A stretch of DNA of 64,000 nt from Stenotrophomonas maltophilia. GTDB taxonomy: Bacteria; Pseudomonadota; Gammaproteobacteria; Xanthomonadales; Xanthomonadaceae. Position numbers and translations under genes: made by a program. The DNA lies in NCBI GenBank assembly GCA_002364755.1, contig DEZI01000005.1:1-64000 (forward strand), in the 5' to 3' direction. Below are positions 50,687 through 59,525 of this stretch, piece by piece (positions within the stretch are counted from its first letter, which is position 1; each line of letters opens with the position of its first letter). The notes under the pieces are model-generated. The model made no database searches, had not been told where the DNA came from, and saw only the letters and a list, made by a program, of their open reading frames with translations.

Positions 50687-51390
50687 GCACTCCAGCGGAT
50701 ACGAAGTTGGCGCCACAGGTTGACGAGGCCGTCGGTGGGCGAGGGGCGGACCGGTGCATCCTCGCCCATGACAGGGAAGGCATAGGCTGTGAGGAAGGCG
50801 GCGTTGAAGAACGACTGCGCCGCGCGTTGCGGGATGTCGAGAATCTCGCAGCACGCCTGCACCGAGGCGCCCTGTTTGATCAGCAGCGCGCAGAGACGGA
50901 AGTGGTCGGGGCGGTGCGCGAGGATGCGGAAATCCGGCCAGCGGCGCAGGCGCAGCTTTGCGTCCATCTGCAGCGGTGGCATCAGCCGGTCGAGCCGCGT
51001 CGCGGCAAGGCCGATGTTCCACAACGACGGGCGCAGCGGCAGGTTGCTGGACACAATCGCGCGCTGCTCGAACAACTCCTGCGATACCGGGGCCAGGCTC
51101 AACGCCGGGTGCTCCTCGGCCAGCAGTTTCTGCAGCAGTGTCAGCGCGATCGGCGCGGGTGCCGTCGTCATCATGCGGTCGTTTTTCGCATCCAGCCAGC
51201 ACACTGTCGCATCATCATGGATGACTGCCGCATAGGCGGGCCGGCGCGGCATCGCAGTGTCACCGGCGAGGTGGATGCGCAGCTGCTGCACGAACGGCAG
51301 GGCGGCCGACGGCAGTGTCGTCGGAGCCATCGGTGGCGGCGCGAACTGCTCGCTGGGATCCTCGAAAGATGAGCGACGGAATCGGACCAT
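50683..51390 (-). CDS. Uncharacterised protein of the GTPase/roadblock cluster
   Basis: I do not recognise this 235-residue protein. It starts (M)VRFRRSSFEDPSEQF, is largely soluble and has a helical C-terminal region (FRLCALLIKQGASVQACCEIL...AAQSFFNAAFLTAYAF) that could be a winged-helix or protein-interaction domain. It overlaps the GTPase start by four bases (ATGA). In conservons a helix-turn-helix protein occupies this place, so it could be a scaffold or regulator of the GTPase. Confidence 0.65.
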   Translation of the reverse strand: MVRFRRSSFEDPSEQFAPPPMAPTTLPSAALPFVQQLRIHLAGDTAMPRRPAYAAVIHDDATVCWLDAKNDRMMTTAPAPIALTLLQKLLAEEHPALSLAPVSQELFEQRAIVSSNLPLRPSLWNIGLAATRLDRLMPPLQMDAKLRLRRWPDFRILAHRPDHFRLCALLIKQGASVQACCEILDIPQRAAQSFFNAAFLTAYAFPVMGEDAPVRPSPTDGLVNLWRQLRIRWSA

Positions 51391-51636
51391 GGGGCTCGGC
51401 GCAGTGAATGTCGGGGAGCGCCATGTAAACGTCTTTCCGGATTTCACGCCATGAAACTATTGGGAAAGTTGGGATTTGTTTCCGATTTCCTGTGGTTTAT
51501 GCAATTAGTTGAAAGCTCGGCGAAGGTCTGCGTTACGAGGATTCTTGAAAGGACTCGATGTTAAGTTGACGGCGCGCGGATTGATTATTAGCGTCTTCGC
51601 TGCGCACTGCGGCGTGGCAATGCAGGGATAATCATC

Positions 51637-52296
51637 ATGCTCACTCGAATCGCCATTGCAGACGATCATCCTCTCGTGCTGCTGGGTACCCGCCTGCTGA
51701 TCGAGGATAGCGGCCGCCATCGCGTCGTCGCAGAGGCGCACTGCGCCGAGGGGCTGCTGTCCATCCTGGCCAGCGAACCGGTGGACATGGTGGTCACCGA
51801 CTTTTCCATGCCCGGTGGCAACCGGGCCGATGGCCACGCAATGCTGCAGGCATTGAGTCGCAATCACCCTGATGTGCCGGTGGTGCTGGTCACCATGATC
51901 ACCAACGCGACCTCGCTGCACATGGCGCTGCGTTCGGGCGTGCGCGGTCTGGTCCACAAAGGCAGTGGCGTCGGCAACGTGCGTGATGCCGTGGATATGG
52001 TGTTGACGGGGCGCATGTATCTGGACCCCGTGCTTGCGCCCTGCCTGCAGGAGGCCGGACGGGAGCGATCGCTGTCGGTCCTTTCGCCGAAGGAACTGGA
52101 GGTGCTGCGCCTGTATGTGTCCGGGCCGTCGATCACCGAGATCGCCGCGCAGCTTCGGCGGACGGTGAGCACCATCAGCCGGCAGCGCCAGTCGGCGATG
52201 AAGAAGCTGGGGATCAGCAACGATGCCGAGCTGTTTGCGTACGCGTTCGAGGAAAAACTGGGCACCCCGTATGGCACGATTGGCGCCGGTCATTGA
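51637..52296 (+). CDS. LuxR-family (RcsB/NarL-like) response regulator
   Basis: The 219-residue protein has a receiver domain (IADDHPLVLLG; phosphoacceptor aspartate in VVTDFSMPGG; lysine in VHKGSG) and a C-terminal LuxR helix-turn-helix (LSPKELEVLRLYVSGPSITEIAAQL...STISRQRQSAMKKLGI). The FSMPGG and the two-proline pattern resemble RcsB. It is divergent from the GTPase/pilin cluster across a 246-base gap, so it may control it. No sensor kinase gene is adjacent. Confidence 0.9.
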   Translation: MLTRIAIADDHPLVLLGTRLLIEDSGRHRVVAEAHCAEGLLSILASEPVDMVVTDFSMPGGNRADGHAMLQALSRNHPDVPVVLVTMITNATSLHMALRSGVRGLVHKGSGVGNVRDAVDMVLTGRMYLDPVLAPCLQEAGRERSLSVLSPKELEVLRLYVSGPSITEIAAQLRRTVSTISRQRQSAMKKLGISNDAELFAYAFEEKLGTPYGTIGAGH

Positions 52297-52424
52297 TCCC
52301 CCGGTTCCGGTCAGGCCCGGTTAGGTTGCTTGAACGGATTGCCAACCGTGCCGCGCGGCCCCTCTGTGCGTCGCGCGCGGAATCCCGGATGCTTGCGCCA
52401 TCGTATTCATCGGGAGAGGTGGCA

Positions 52425-52964
52425 ATGGGCAAGGGATCAGGCTGGAGAATGGGGTGGGGTACCGTGGCGTGCCTGGTGCTGCCGATGCTGGCGGCCGCCG
52501 GTGCCGCACAGGCGCAGCGCTACGGCCATGACGATCGCTACGACGACCGTGGCAGCGGTATCGTGCGCTGCGAGTCGGTCAAGAACCGCAGCAACGAATG
52601 CCGCCTGGAAGGACGTCCGCGGCTGATCCGGCAGTTGTCCGGTTCGGCGTGCGTGGAGGGCCGCACCTGGGGACAGTCGCGCGGTGGTGTGTGGGTGACC
52701 CAGGGCTGTCGCGCCGAGTTCGTGGGTGAATCCCGCGGCGGTGGCTGGGGCCATGGCGGCGGCTGGGGCGGCAATGGTGGCCAGGTGATCGCCTGCCATT
52801 CCAACGACCGCCGGCAGAAGTACTGCGACGCGCGCATCCGCCGCGACGTGCGCCTGGTCAAGCAGGATTCGCGCAGCCCCTGTGTGGAAGGCCGCACCTG
52901 GGGCTGGGACCGCCGGGGTGTGTGGGTCAGCGATGGCTGCCGGGCCCAGTTCCAGATCAACTGA
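52425..52964 (+). CDS. DUF3011 secreted protein
   Basis: The 179-residue product has a signal peptide (about 1-30) and two copies of the DUF3011 unit, each with CES/CHS...C...RLI/RLV...C-VEGRTWG and a final GCRA(E/Q)F. A Gly/Trp-rich linker separates the repeats. Each unit has four cysteines and could be disulfide-bonded in the periplasm. GGGAGAGG precedes the ATG. The function is unknown. Confidence 0.88.
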   Translation: MGKGSGWRMGWGTVACLVLPMLAAAGAAQAQRYGHDDRYDDRGSGIVRCESVKNRSNECRLEGRPRLIRQLSGSACVEGRTWGQSRGGVWVTQGCRAEFVGESRGGGWGHGGGWGGNGGQVIACHSNDRRQKYCDARIRRDVRLVKQDSRSPCVEGRTWGWDRRGVWVSDGCRAQFQIN

Positions 52965-53111
52965 TCGGACGACGTTGGCGTTTTCGTTGTTCAGATTCAG
53001 ATTAATCTGATGGCGATCACAGTTCATTCCTCGTATCGTCGGCACCCGGGGGCAGTGCGCCTCCCGGTGTGCCCACCGTCATCGATACGCTGTTCAAGGA
53101 GTGAGCAACGC

Positions 53112-53315
53112 ATGTTGATCCGTCTGCAATGTGAGCAGCGCCAGTGGCGCGTGCTGCACCCGGACAAGCCGGAACCGATCGAGTTCCGCGACGGTGTCCG
53201 TGCCTTCGATTTCGCCGAAACCCTCGCGCGCCTGCATTTCACCGACACGGGCCAGCGTGCCGCAGTGCGCGTGGAAGCCAGTGGCGCGTTTGTCGAGGCG
53301 GTCAGCTACGGCTGA
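53112..53315 (+). CDS. Small conserved protein, paralogue of 46912-47118
   Basis: The 67-residue protein MLIRLQCEQRQWRVLHPDKP... shares its second half with the product of 46912-47118 (AFD...TGQ...VRVEA-G...V-AV). It is likely a small beta-rich cytoplasmic protein. AGGAG lies upstream of the ATG. The function is unknown. Confidence 0.75.
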   Translation: MLIRLQCEQRQWRVLHPDKPEPIEFRDGVRAFDFAETLARLHFTDTGQRAAVRVEASGAFVEAVSYG

Positions 53316-53326
53316 GCATCTACGTC

Positions 53327-53424
53327 GGGGTCGGATCCCTTTCCGCAGGAAAGGGCTCTGACCCCTTATCCACGCATGGCGTGGATCTACTGGGGCGCTT
53401 CATCCACGCACGGCGTGGATCTAC
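53327..53424. repeat. Dispersed hairpin plus two inverted SMAG copies
   Basis: GGGGTCGGATCCCT...AAGGGCTCTGACCCC (53327-53365) is followed by two inverted SMAG units, ATCCACGCATGGCGTGGATCTAC (53368-53390) and ATCCACGCACGGCGTGGATCTAC (53402-53424). The last GTAG touches the dxs stop codon. Confidence 0.78.
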
Positions 53425-55332
53425 TCAGCTCGCGGCGCTCAGCGGCGGCGTGCCGCTGGCCAGCTTCGGCCAGCGCTTCAGCACCGCTGCGCGGATGCCG
53501 GCGGCATCGATACCGGCTTCGGCCAGCAGGTCCTCGCGGCTGGCGTGGTGCTGGAAGCTGTCGGGCAGGCCCAGGTGCAGGATCGGGCGCAGCACCTCTT
53601 CGGCATTCAGCAGCTCGGCCACGGCCGAACCGGCGCCGCCGGCCACCACGTTGTCCTCGATCGTCACCAGGCCGTCGTGGCTGTTGGCCATGGACAGCAC
53701 CAGCTCGCGGTCCAGCGGCTTGATGAAACGCATGTTGACCACGCTCAGGCCCAGCTCGCGGCCGACCTGTTCGGCGGCGGCCACGCTGCTGCCGAAGGCC
53801 AGCAGCGCGATGCGGCTGCCCTGCACGCGCAGTTCGCCCTTGCCGATCGGCAGGGTCGACAGGTCGCTGCCGGCATCGACGCCGGTGCCGGTGCCGCGCG
53901 GGTAGCGCACGGCGGCCGGGCCCGGGTGCTGCAGGCCGGTGCTCAGCATCTGCCGGCATTCGGCTTCGTTGGACGGCGCCATCACCACCATGTTCGGCAC
54001 GCAGCGCAGGAAGCTCAGGTCCAGGTTCCCGGCATGGGTCGCGCCGTCCGGGCCGACCACGCCGGCGCGGTCGATCGCAAACAGCACGTCCAGGTCCTGG
54101 ATGGCCACGTCATGCACCAGCTGGTCGTACGCGCGCTGCAGGAAGGTGGAGTAGATCGCCACCACCGGCTTGCCGCCCTGGGTGGCCATGCCTGCGGCCA
54201 GGGTCACCGCATGCTGCTCGGCGATGGCCACGTCGAAGTAGCGCTGCGGGTACTCCCTGCTGAAGCGAACCAGACCGGAACCTTCGCGCATCGCCGGGGT
54301 GATGCCGTACAGGCGCGGCTCGGCGGCGGCGGCATCGCACAGCCAGTCGCTGAAGACATCGGTATAGGTCGGCTTCTTGGCGCCGGTCTTGGCGACCAGA
54401 CCCTTGTCCGGATCGAACGGACCGACCGCGTGGTAACCGATCTGGTCGCCCTCGGCTGGCTCGTAACCCTTGCCCTTGGTGGTCATCACGTGCAGCAGCT
54501 TCGGGCCCTTGGAGGCGCGCAGCGTCTTCAGCGTGGACAGCAGGGCAGGCATGTCGTGGCCGTCGATCGGGCCGGTGTAATGGAAGCCCATTTCCTCGAA
54601 CATGGTGGACGGCACGAACATGCCCTTCCAGTGTTCTTCCCAGCGCTTGACGAAGCGCGCGGGGTTGTTCTTCTTGTCGCCGAGGATCTTCTTGCCGCCC
54701 TCGCGCAGCGCGTTGAGCGTGCGGCTGCCGGTGGCGCGGCCGAGCATCTTGGTCAGCCCGCCGACGGCCTCGGAGATCGACATGTTGTTGTCGTTGAGGA
54801 TCACCAGCAGGTTCGGTTCCGGATCCATGCCGCCGGCATGCATCAGCGCTTCGAACGCCATGCCGGCGGTCATCGCGCCGTCGCCGATGACGGCCACGAC
54901 CTTGCGGTCATCGCCCTGCGACTGGCGCGCGATGGCCATGCCCAGCGCCGCCGAGATCGAGGTGGAGGAGTGGCCGACGCCGAAGGTGTCGTACTCGCTT
55001 TCCTCGCGCTTGGGGAACGGCGCCACCCCGTCCTTCTGCTTGACCGTGTGGATCTCGTCGCGGCGGCCGGTGAGGATCTTGTGCGGGTACGTCTGGTGGC
55101 CGACGTCCCAGACCAGCTGGTCGTGCGGGGTCTGGTACAGGTAGTGCAGGGCCACGGTGAGTTCGATCACGCCCAGGCCGGCAGCAAAATGGCCACCGCT
55201 CTTGCCCACCGATTCGATCAGGTAGGCGCGCAGTTCATCGGCGACCGCGCGCATTTCGGATTCGTCGAACGTACGCAGGTCATCGGGCGTCTGGATGCGC
55301 GCGAGGCGGGGATAGCGGGCAGAGTCGATCAT
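53425..55332 (-). CDS. dxs: 1-deoxy-D-xylulose-5-phosphate synthase
   Basis: DXS makes deoxyxylulose 5-phosphate from pyruvate and glyceraldehyde 3-phosphate, the first step of the MEP isoprenoid pathway, using thiamine diphosphate. The 635-residue product has VGHQTYPHKILTGR, the ThDP motif GDGAMTAGMAFEAL, the catalytic GVGHSST region and FAIDRAGVVGPDGATH. MIDSARYPRL at 55332 is the family start; a GTG at 55356 would add eight residues. A SMAG repeat abuts the stop. Confidence 0.96.
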   Translation of the reverse strand: MIDSARYPRLARIQTPDDLRTFDESEMRAVADELRAYLIESVGKSGGHFAAGLGVIELTVALHYLYQTPHDQLVWDVGHQTYPHKILTGRRDEIHTVKQKDGVAPFPKREESEYDTFGVGHSSTSISAALGMAIARQSQGDDRKVVAVIGDGAMTAGMAFEALMHAGGMDPEPNLLVILNDNNMSISEAVGGLTKMLGRATGSRTLNALREGGKKILGDKKNNPARFVKRWEEHWKGMFVPSTMFEEMGFHYTGPIDGHDMPALLSTLKTLRASKGPKLLHVMTTKGKGYEPAEGDQIGYHAVGPFDPDKGLVAKTGAKKPTYTDVFSDWLCDAAAAEPRLYGITPAMREGSGLVRFSREYPQRYFDVAIAEQHAVTLAAGMATQGGKPVVAIYSTFLQRAYDQLVHDVAIQDLDVLFAIDRAGVVGPDGATHAGNLDLSFLRCVPNMVVMAPSNEAECRQMLSTGLQHPGPAAVRYPRGTGTGVDAGSDLSTLPIGKGELRVQGSRIALLAFGSSVAAAEQVGRELGLSVVNMRFIKPLDRELVLSMANSHDGLVTIEDNVVAGGAGSAVAELLNAEEVLRPILHLGLPDSFQHHASREDLLAEAGIDAAGIRAAVLKRWPKLASGTPPLSAAS

Positions 55333-55437
55333 CGTGTTCGCACTTGTTCTGAACACCCATTTTCGCCCTCAATCGGGGGTGGGGCAAGCAAACGCCGCCG
55401 CCCGTGACAGGACGGTGAGGGTTGCCGGTGCCGGTGT

Positions 55438-56103
55438 TCAGGTGCTGAGCTTGGATCGCTTGGGCAGCTGCGCCTTCAGGAAGGCCATCTGGTCGGCCAG
55501 GATGTTGCGGTTGGATAGGATCAGGTGCTCGATCCAGCTGGGCCGGTAGGGGATGGCCAGCAGGGGCATGTTGGCCTGCTGCGGGGTGCGGTTGCTCTTG
55601 CGCGAATTGCACTGGAAGCAGGCGGTGACCACGTTTTCCCAGCAGTCCAGGCCACCCTTGGACAGCGGCATGACGTGGTCGCGGGTGAGGGTGGGACGAT
55701 TGAACTGCTGGCCGCAGTACAGGCACAGGTGGGCGTCGCGGGCGAACAGGGCCGGGTTGGTCAGGTTCGGCGTGGGGTCCGGGGCGCGCGAGCGGGCGTG
55801 GCCGCGGGCGGCGATGATCGGATGCAGGTCCATGCCGCTCTGCAGGCCGCTGAGCCGGTTGGTGCCGCCGTGGATGTGAAGGCACGGGTCGCCCAGTGTC
55901 CAGGACACCGCATTGCGGGCGTAGAGACAGGCGGCGTCCTGCCACGTGATCCAATCCAGGACGCGTCCGTGGGCGTCAAGCGAGAGCAGGCGGACGGTGC
56001 CGGGGCGATGCAGCGGGCTGGCATTGGGCGATGACGCGGCGCCCGGAGCAGAAATCGAGGCTCCGGCTTCGATCAGACCCAAGCGTGTAGTGTCTGTCTC
56101 CAT
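55438..56103 (-). CDS. HNH endonuclease
   Basis: The 221-residue protein has an HNH nuclease domain in its second half: C127 and C130 (CLYC), D142-H143 (TRDHVMPLSKGG), N157 and C162-C165 (CFQC). This zinc-supported beta-beta-alpha arrangement resembles the stand-alone HNH proteins common in bacteria, some involved in repair. The N-terminal 110 residues are not recognised. A 63-bp palindrome lies 17 bases upstream of the start. Confidence 0.88.
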   Translation of the reverse strand: METDTTRLGLIEAGASISAPGAASSPNASPLHRPGTVRLLSLDAHGRVLDWITWQDAACLYARNAVSWTLGDPCLHIHGGTNRLSGLQSGMDLHPIIAARGHARSRAPDPTPNLTNPALFARDAHLCLYCGQQFNRPTLTRDHVMPLSKGGLDCWENVVTACFQCNSRKSNRTPQQANMPLLAIPYRPSWIEHLILSNRNILADQMAFLKAQLPKRSKLST

Positions 56104-56119
56104 CGGGAAAACAGCTTAT

Positions 56120-56182
56120 ACCCGAATCATTGCGATTTGGATATCGCCTGGGGGTAGATATCCAGGTCGCAATGATTCGGGT
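56120..56182. repeat. 63-bp near-perfect palindrome upstream of the HNH gene
   Basis: Arms of 26 bases (56120-56145 and 56157-56182) are complementary except at two positions, with an 11-base loop. The arm begins ACCCGAATCATTGCGA. It has no GTAG end and is much longer than the SMAG units. The 56190-56274 stretch also holds CCCCCCTT-AAC-AAAGGGGGG with a following CTTTTC, which could be a plus-strand terminator. Confidence 0.75.
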
Positions 56183-56274
56183 CCACGCATTCCTCCTATC
56201 CCCCGCGCCGTTGGCGCGCCCCCCTTAACAAAGGGGGGCTTTTCTCCAGGCGGAGGGTCGGAGGCTGCCGGGCC

Positions 56275-56313
56275 GGGGCCGGATCGCTTTCCGCAGGAAA
56301 GGGATCCGACCTC
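56275..56313. repeat. Dispersed inverted repeat (GGCCGGATC...GATCCGACC)
   Basis: GGGGCCGGATCGCTTTCCG pairs imperfectly with the AAAGGGATCCGACCTC side. This is the fourth copy of the family at 106-145, 43339-43376 and 53327-53365, here 29 bases past the acyl-CoA dehydrogenase stop. Confidence 0.65.
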
Positions 56314-56341
56314 TTGTCCAAGCGTGGCGGTGGGTTTGAGG

Positions 56342-58132
56342 TCATGCGCCGAAGCGCTCGTCGTCCATGGCCATCAGCGGGAAGGCGCCGGCCTGCATGG
56401 CGGCGGCGTGGGCGAGGGTGCGCGGCAGCACGCGGGCAAAGTAGAAGCGGGCAGTTTCGCGCTTGCCCTGGGCGAAGGCGGCGCCGTGCGCGCTGGCGTC
56501 GGCGGCGGCCACGCTGCGGGCCCACCAGTAAGCCAGCACCACGTAACCCGAATAGAACAGGTAGTCGTAGCTGGCTGCGCCCAGTTCGTCCGGGTTGCCG
56601 GCGGCGCGCTTGAGCACGTCCATCGTCAGCTTGCCCCACTCGGCGGCCTTGGCCTGCAGCGGGCCGATGAACTCGGCCAGTGCCTCGTTGCCTTCGTGTT
56701 CCTTCGCGAACGCTTCGATCTCGGCCAGCATCAGCTTCAGCCCGGCGCCCTGGCTGGAGGCAGTTTTGCGACCGATCAGGTCCAGCGCCTGGATGCCAGT
56801 GGTGCCTTCATACAGCGTGGTGATGCGTGCATCGCGGGCCAGCTGCTCCATGCCGTGCTCGCGGATGTAGCCGTGGCCACCGAAACACTGCAGGGCGTTA
56901 TAGGTGTTCTCGATGCCCCATTCGGTCTGGCAGGCCTTGGAGATCGGGGTGAGGAAGCTGACCAGGGTGTCGGCGCGCTCACGCTCGGCGGCATCCTCGG
57001 CACTGTGCGCCACATCGATGAGCGTGGCGGCGTGCAGGGCCAGCAGGCGGCTGCCTTCGACCAGCGACTTGATGGTCAGCAGCATGCGCCGCACGTCCGG
57101 GTGCACCAGGATCGGGTCGGCGGCCTTCTCGGGGAACTTCGCGCCGCTGAGCGCGCGCGACTGCAGGCGCTCACGGCTGTACTTCAGTGCGTTCTGGTAG
57201 GCGCGCTCGGACAGGCCGATGCCCTGCAGGCCGACGCCCAGGCGTGCGGTGTTCATCATGGTGAACATCGCCTGCAGGCCCTTGTGCGGCTGGCCGACCA
57301 GATAACCCTGCGCACCATCGAAGTTCATCACGCAGGTGACCGAACCCTTGATGCCCATCTTGTGCTCGATCGAGCCGCAGCGCAGTGCATTGCGCTCGCC
57401 GACGTTGCCATCGCGGTCGACCTTGAACTTGGGAGTGACGAACAGCGAGATGCCCTTGGCGCCCGGAGGGGCGTCGGGCAGCTTGGCCAGCACCAGGTGC
57501 ACGATGTTCCCGGTCAGGTCGTGTTCGCCGGCGGTGATGAAGATCTTGGTGCCGGTGATCGAGTAGCTGCCATCGGCATTCGGTTCGGCCTTGGTCTTCA
57601 GCAGGCCCAGATCGGTGCCGCAATGCGGTTCGGTCAGGCACATGGTGCCGGTCCAGCGGCCCTCGATCAGCGGCTTGAGGAAGGCATCGTGCTGCCAGGC
57701 CTCGCCGTGCTGCTTCAGTGCTTCGATGGCGCCATGGGAGAGCAGCGGGAAGTTGCCCCAGGCCAGGTTGGCGGCGTTGATCATTTCGTTCAGCGGCACA
57801 CCCAGGGTGTGCGGCAGGCCCTGGCCACCCAGTTCCGGTGCGGCGGTCAGGCCGGTCCAGCCGCCATCGACGAACTGGTCGTAGGCCTGTTTGAAGCCGG
57901 GCGGGGTGGTCACTTCACCGGTGGCCTGGTCGAGCACGCAGCCGATCTCGTCGCCCACGCTGTTGAGCGGTGCCAGCACGCTGGCGCTGAAACGGCCGGC
58001 TTCTTCCAGCACGGCATCGACCACGTCGGCGGTGGCGTCGGTGAAACCCAGGCGGGCGAACAGCGGTTCGACCTTGAGCACGTCGTGCAGGGCGAAACGG
58101 AGGTCGGAAAGCGGGGCGGTGTAGCTGCTCAT
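56342..58132 (-). CDS. Acyl-CoA dehydrogenase
   Basis: This FAD enzyme performs the first step of fatty-acid beta-oxidation. The 596-residue product has the ACAD core with MCLTEPHCGTDLGLLKTKA and ITGTKIFITAGEHDLTGNIVHLVLAK, the VLQCFGGHGYIREHGMEQLARDARITTLYEGTTGIQALDLIGRK-like catalytic and FAD region, and an extra C-terminal domain. Size and N-terminal extension fit the long-chain or dimethylsulfoniopropionate-lyase-like ACAD group common in proteobacteria. The preferred chain length is unknown. Confidence 0.93.
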   Translation of the reverse strand: MSSYTAPLSDLRFALHDVLKVEPLFARLGFTDATADVVDAVLEEAGRFSASVLAPLNSVGDEIGCVLDQATGEVTTPPGFKQAYDQFVDGGWTGLTAAPELGGQGLPHTLGVPLNEMINAANLAWGNFPLLSHGAIEALKQHGEAWQHDAFLKPLIEGRWTGTMCLTEPHCGTDLGLLKTKAEPNADGSYSITGTKIFITAGEHDLTGNIVHLVLAKLPDAPPGAKGISLFVTPKFKVDRDGNVGERNALRCGSIEHKMGIKGSVTCVMNFDGAQGYLVGQPHKGLQAMFTMMNTARLGVGLQGIGLSERAYQNALKYSRERLQSRALSGAKFPEKAADPILVHPDVRRMLLTIKSLVEGSRLLALHAATLIDVAHSAEDAAERERADTLVSFLTPISKACQTEWGIENTYNALQCFGGHGYIREHGMEQLARDARITTLYEGTTGIQALDLIGRKTASSQGAGLKLMLAEIEAFAKEHEGNEALAEFIGPLQAKAAEWGKLTMDVLKRAAGNPDELGAASYDYLFYSGYVVLAYWWARSVAAADASAHGAAFAQGKRETARFYFARVLPRTLAHAAAMQAGAFPLMAMDDERFGA

Positions 58133-58194
58133 CGGTGACGTCTCGATCAGGACAAAAGGGCGCGGCAGGCGATGCCGCGGCGTAAAGGGGAATC

Positions 58195-58671
58195 TCAGCG
58201 CAGCACGCCAGGCAGGCCCGGGGCCTGGTTGAGGGTGCTGCGGCCGCTGATGTCGAAGCTGCGCTGCTTCTTTTCCTGCGGGGTGGCGGCCACCGTGCCC
58301 TTCAGGCCATAGGCCAGGGTGCGGTTGCCGGCCAGGGCGTCGGCCACGACGAGGCGCGCACCGGGGCTGGGCACCAGGTTGAGGTTGATGACGTCGGCCG
58401 AGGTGCCGCCGATGGAGATGGCCGGCTTGGCCTGCAGGGTGCCCGCTTCGGTGTCGCCGACGGTCAGGGTCAGCGAGACGTCGTCAAAGGTCATCGGCAT
58501 TGAGCTGTAGTTCTGCAGGCGTAGGGCCACGGTCCAGTTGCCGTCGGCGCCCACGGTGAGCTGCTGCAGGCTGGCCGCCGGTTCCGAAACACGCTTGACG
58601 ATGCCATCGCTGCAAGCAGCCAGGGCCAGGGTGCACAGGATGATCAAGGCGAAACGGAAACGGTGGAGCAT
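58195..58671 (-). CDS. LEA-type-2-like lipoprotein
   Basis: The 158-residue product has a lipoprotein signal with lipobox LALAAC (C19). The mature domain has the pattern NWTVALRLQNYSSMPMTFDDVSLTLTVGD, typical of LEA14/WHy-type beta-sandwich domains found in bacterial envelope proteins. MLHRFRFALI at 58671 is the start; 13 upstream residues are rejected. Confidence 0.75.
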   Translation of the reverse strand: MLHRFRFALIILCTLALAACSDGIVKRVSEPAASLQQLTVGADGNWTVALRLQNYSSMPMTFDDVSLTLTVGDTEAGTLQAKPAISIGGTSADVINLNLVPSPGARLVVADALAGNRTLAYGLKGTVAATPQEKKQRSFDISGRSTLNQAPGLPGVLR

Positions 58672-58851
58672 GGGCGCAGGTCCTTTATAGGGGGTGCGTG
58701 GGATAAGCATACTACGGCGTATGGTGGAATGGATCGCCCGCGGCGACCCGGCGCAGAGGGTAGCGCGTGAACATCAACCGTTGGAGCGCGGCCCGCAGTC
58801 GCGCGCGAAGCGCCCACCAAGGTGCTCCGTGCGTGGTGGGAGGGGCTGGGT

Positions 58852-59418
58852 TCAGTCGGCCAGCTTGGGCGCCGGATCGCGCAGCGGGGCCATCATCTTC
58901 AGCGGTGCCAGGTCGTAGCCCATCGCTTCGGCCTTGGCCTTGAGCTGCTCGAACAGCGCGCGGTCCATCTCCGGCAGGCGCGAGAGAATCCACAGGTACC
59001 TGCGGTCGGGTTCACCGACGACCGCCCACTGGTACTCAGGGTCCAGCGCGATCACCCAGTAGTCGGCCCAGACCAGGGGCACCCAGCTCAGCCAGTCCGG
59101 GGCGAAGCGCACCTGCAGCTGGCCGGGCTGGCCTTCCACCGGGCGTGCCACGCCATCGGCAACCACCCGTTCGCCCTCGCGGTTGCGGCAGGCATTGGTG
59201 ACGCTGATGCGGCCATCGCGGCGCAGCCCGTAGTTGGCGGTGATCTCGCCCACGCACTGCTTCTGGAACGACACCGGCAGATGCGCGATTTCGTGCCATT
59301 GGCCAGCATAGCGGTCAATGTCCAGGGCCTCCACCGCGCGCACCGGTTCGGCGGCGGAAGCGGGTGTGGCGGCCAGCAGCAGGCAGGTCAACAGGGCAGG
59401 GCGCAGGCGCATCGGCAT
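58852..59418 (-). CDS. blc: Lipocalin (Blc-like)
   Basis: The 188-residue product has a signal peptide (about 1-25) and the lipocalin motif DIDRYAGQWHEIAHLP. The YRREYWVIALDPEY-like region (here YWVIALDPEYQWAVVGEPDRRYLWILSR) matches the Blc family. There is no lipobox cysteine, so unlike E. coli Blc it may be soluble in the periplasm. Two ATGs (59418 and 59412) are possible. The frame upstream crosses a tRNA gene and is rejected. Confidence 0.88.
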   Translation of the reverse strand: MPMRLRPALLTCLLLAATPASAAEPVRAVEALDIDRYAGQWHEIAHLPVSFQKQCVGEITANYGLRRDGRISVTNACRNREGERVVADGVARPVEGQPGQLQVRFAPDWLSWVPLVWADYWVIALDPEYQWAVVGEPDRRYLWILSRLPEMDRALFEQLKAKAEAMGYDLAPLKMMAPLRDPAPKLAD

Positions 59419-59489
59419 GGGCAGGCTCAGGGCGAGAGCTTCGAGCGTAGGCGAGTGGCGGTGGTGGGGTGTGAATGCCGCGCGTGGGC

Positions 59490-59519
59490 AAAAAAAAAGA
59501 CCTGCATTTCTGCAGGTCT
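59490..59519 (-). terminator. Terminator after tRNA-Phe, copy 1
   Basis: A perfect 9-bp stem AGACCTGCA / TGCAGGTCT with a GAAA loop, followed on the minus strand by a run of eight or more U. Confidence 0.92.
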
Positions 59520-59525
59520 TCAAAC

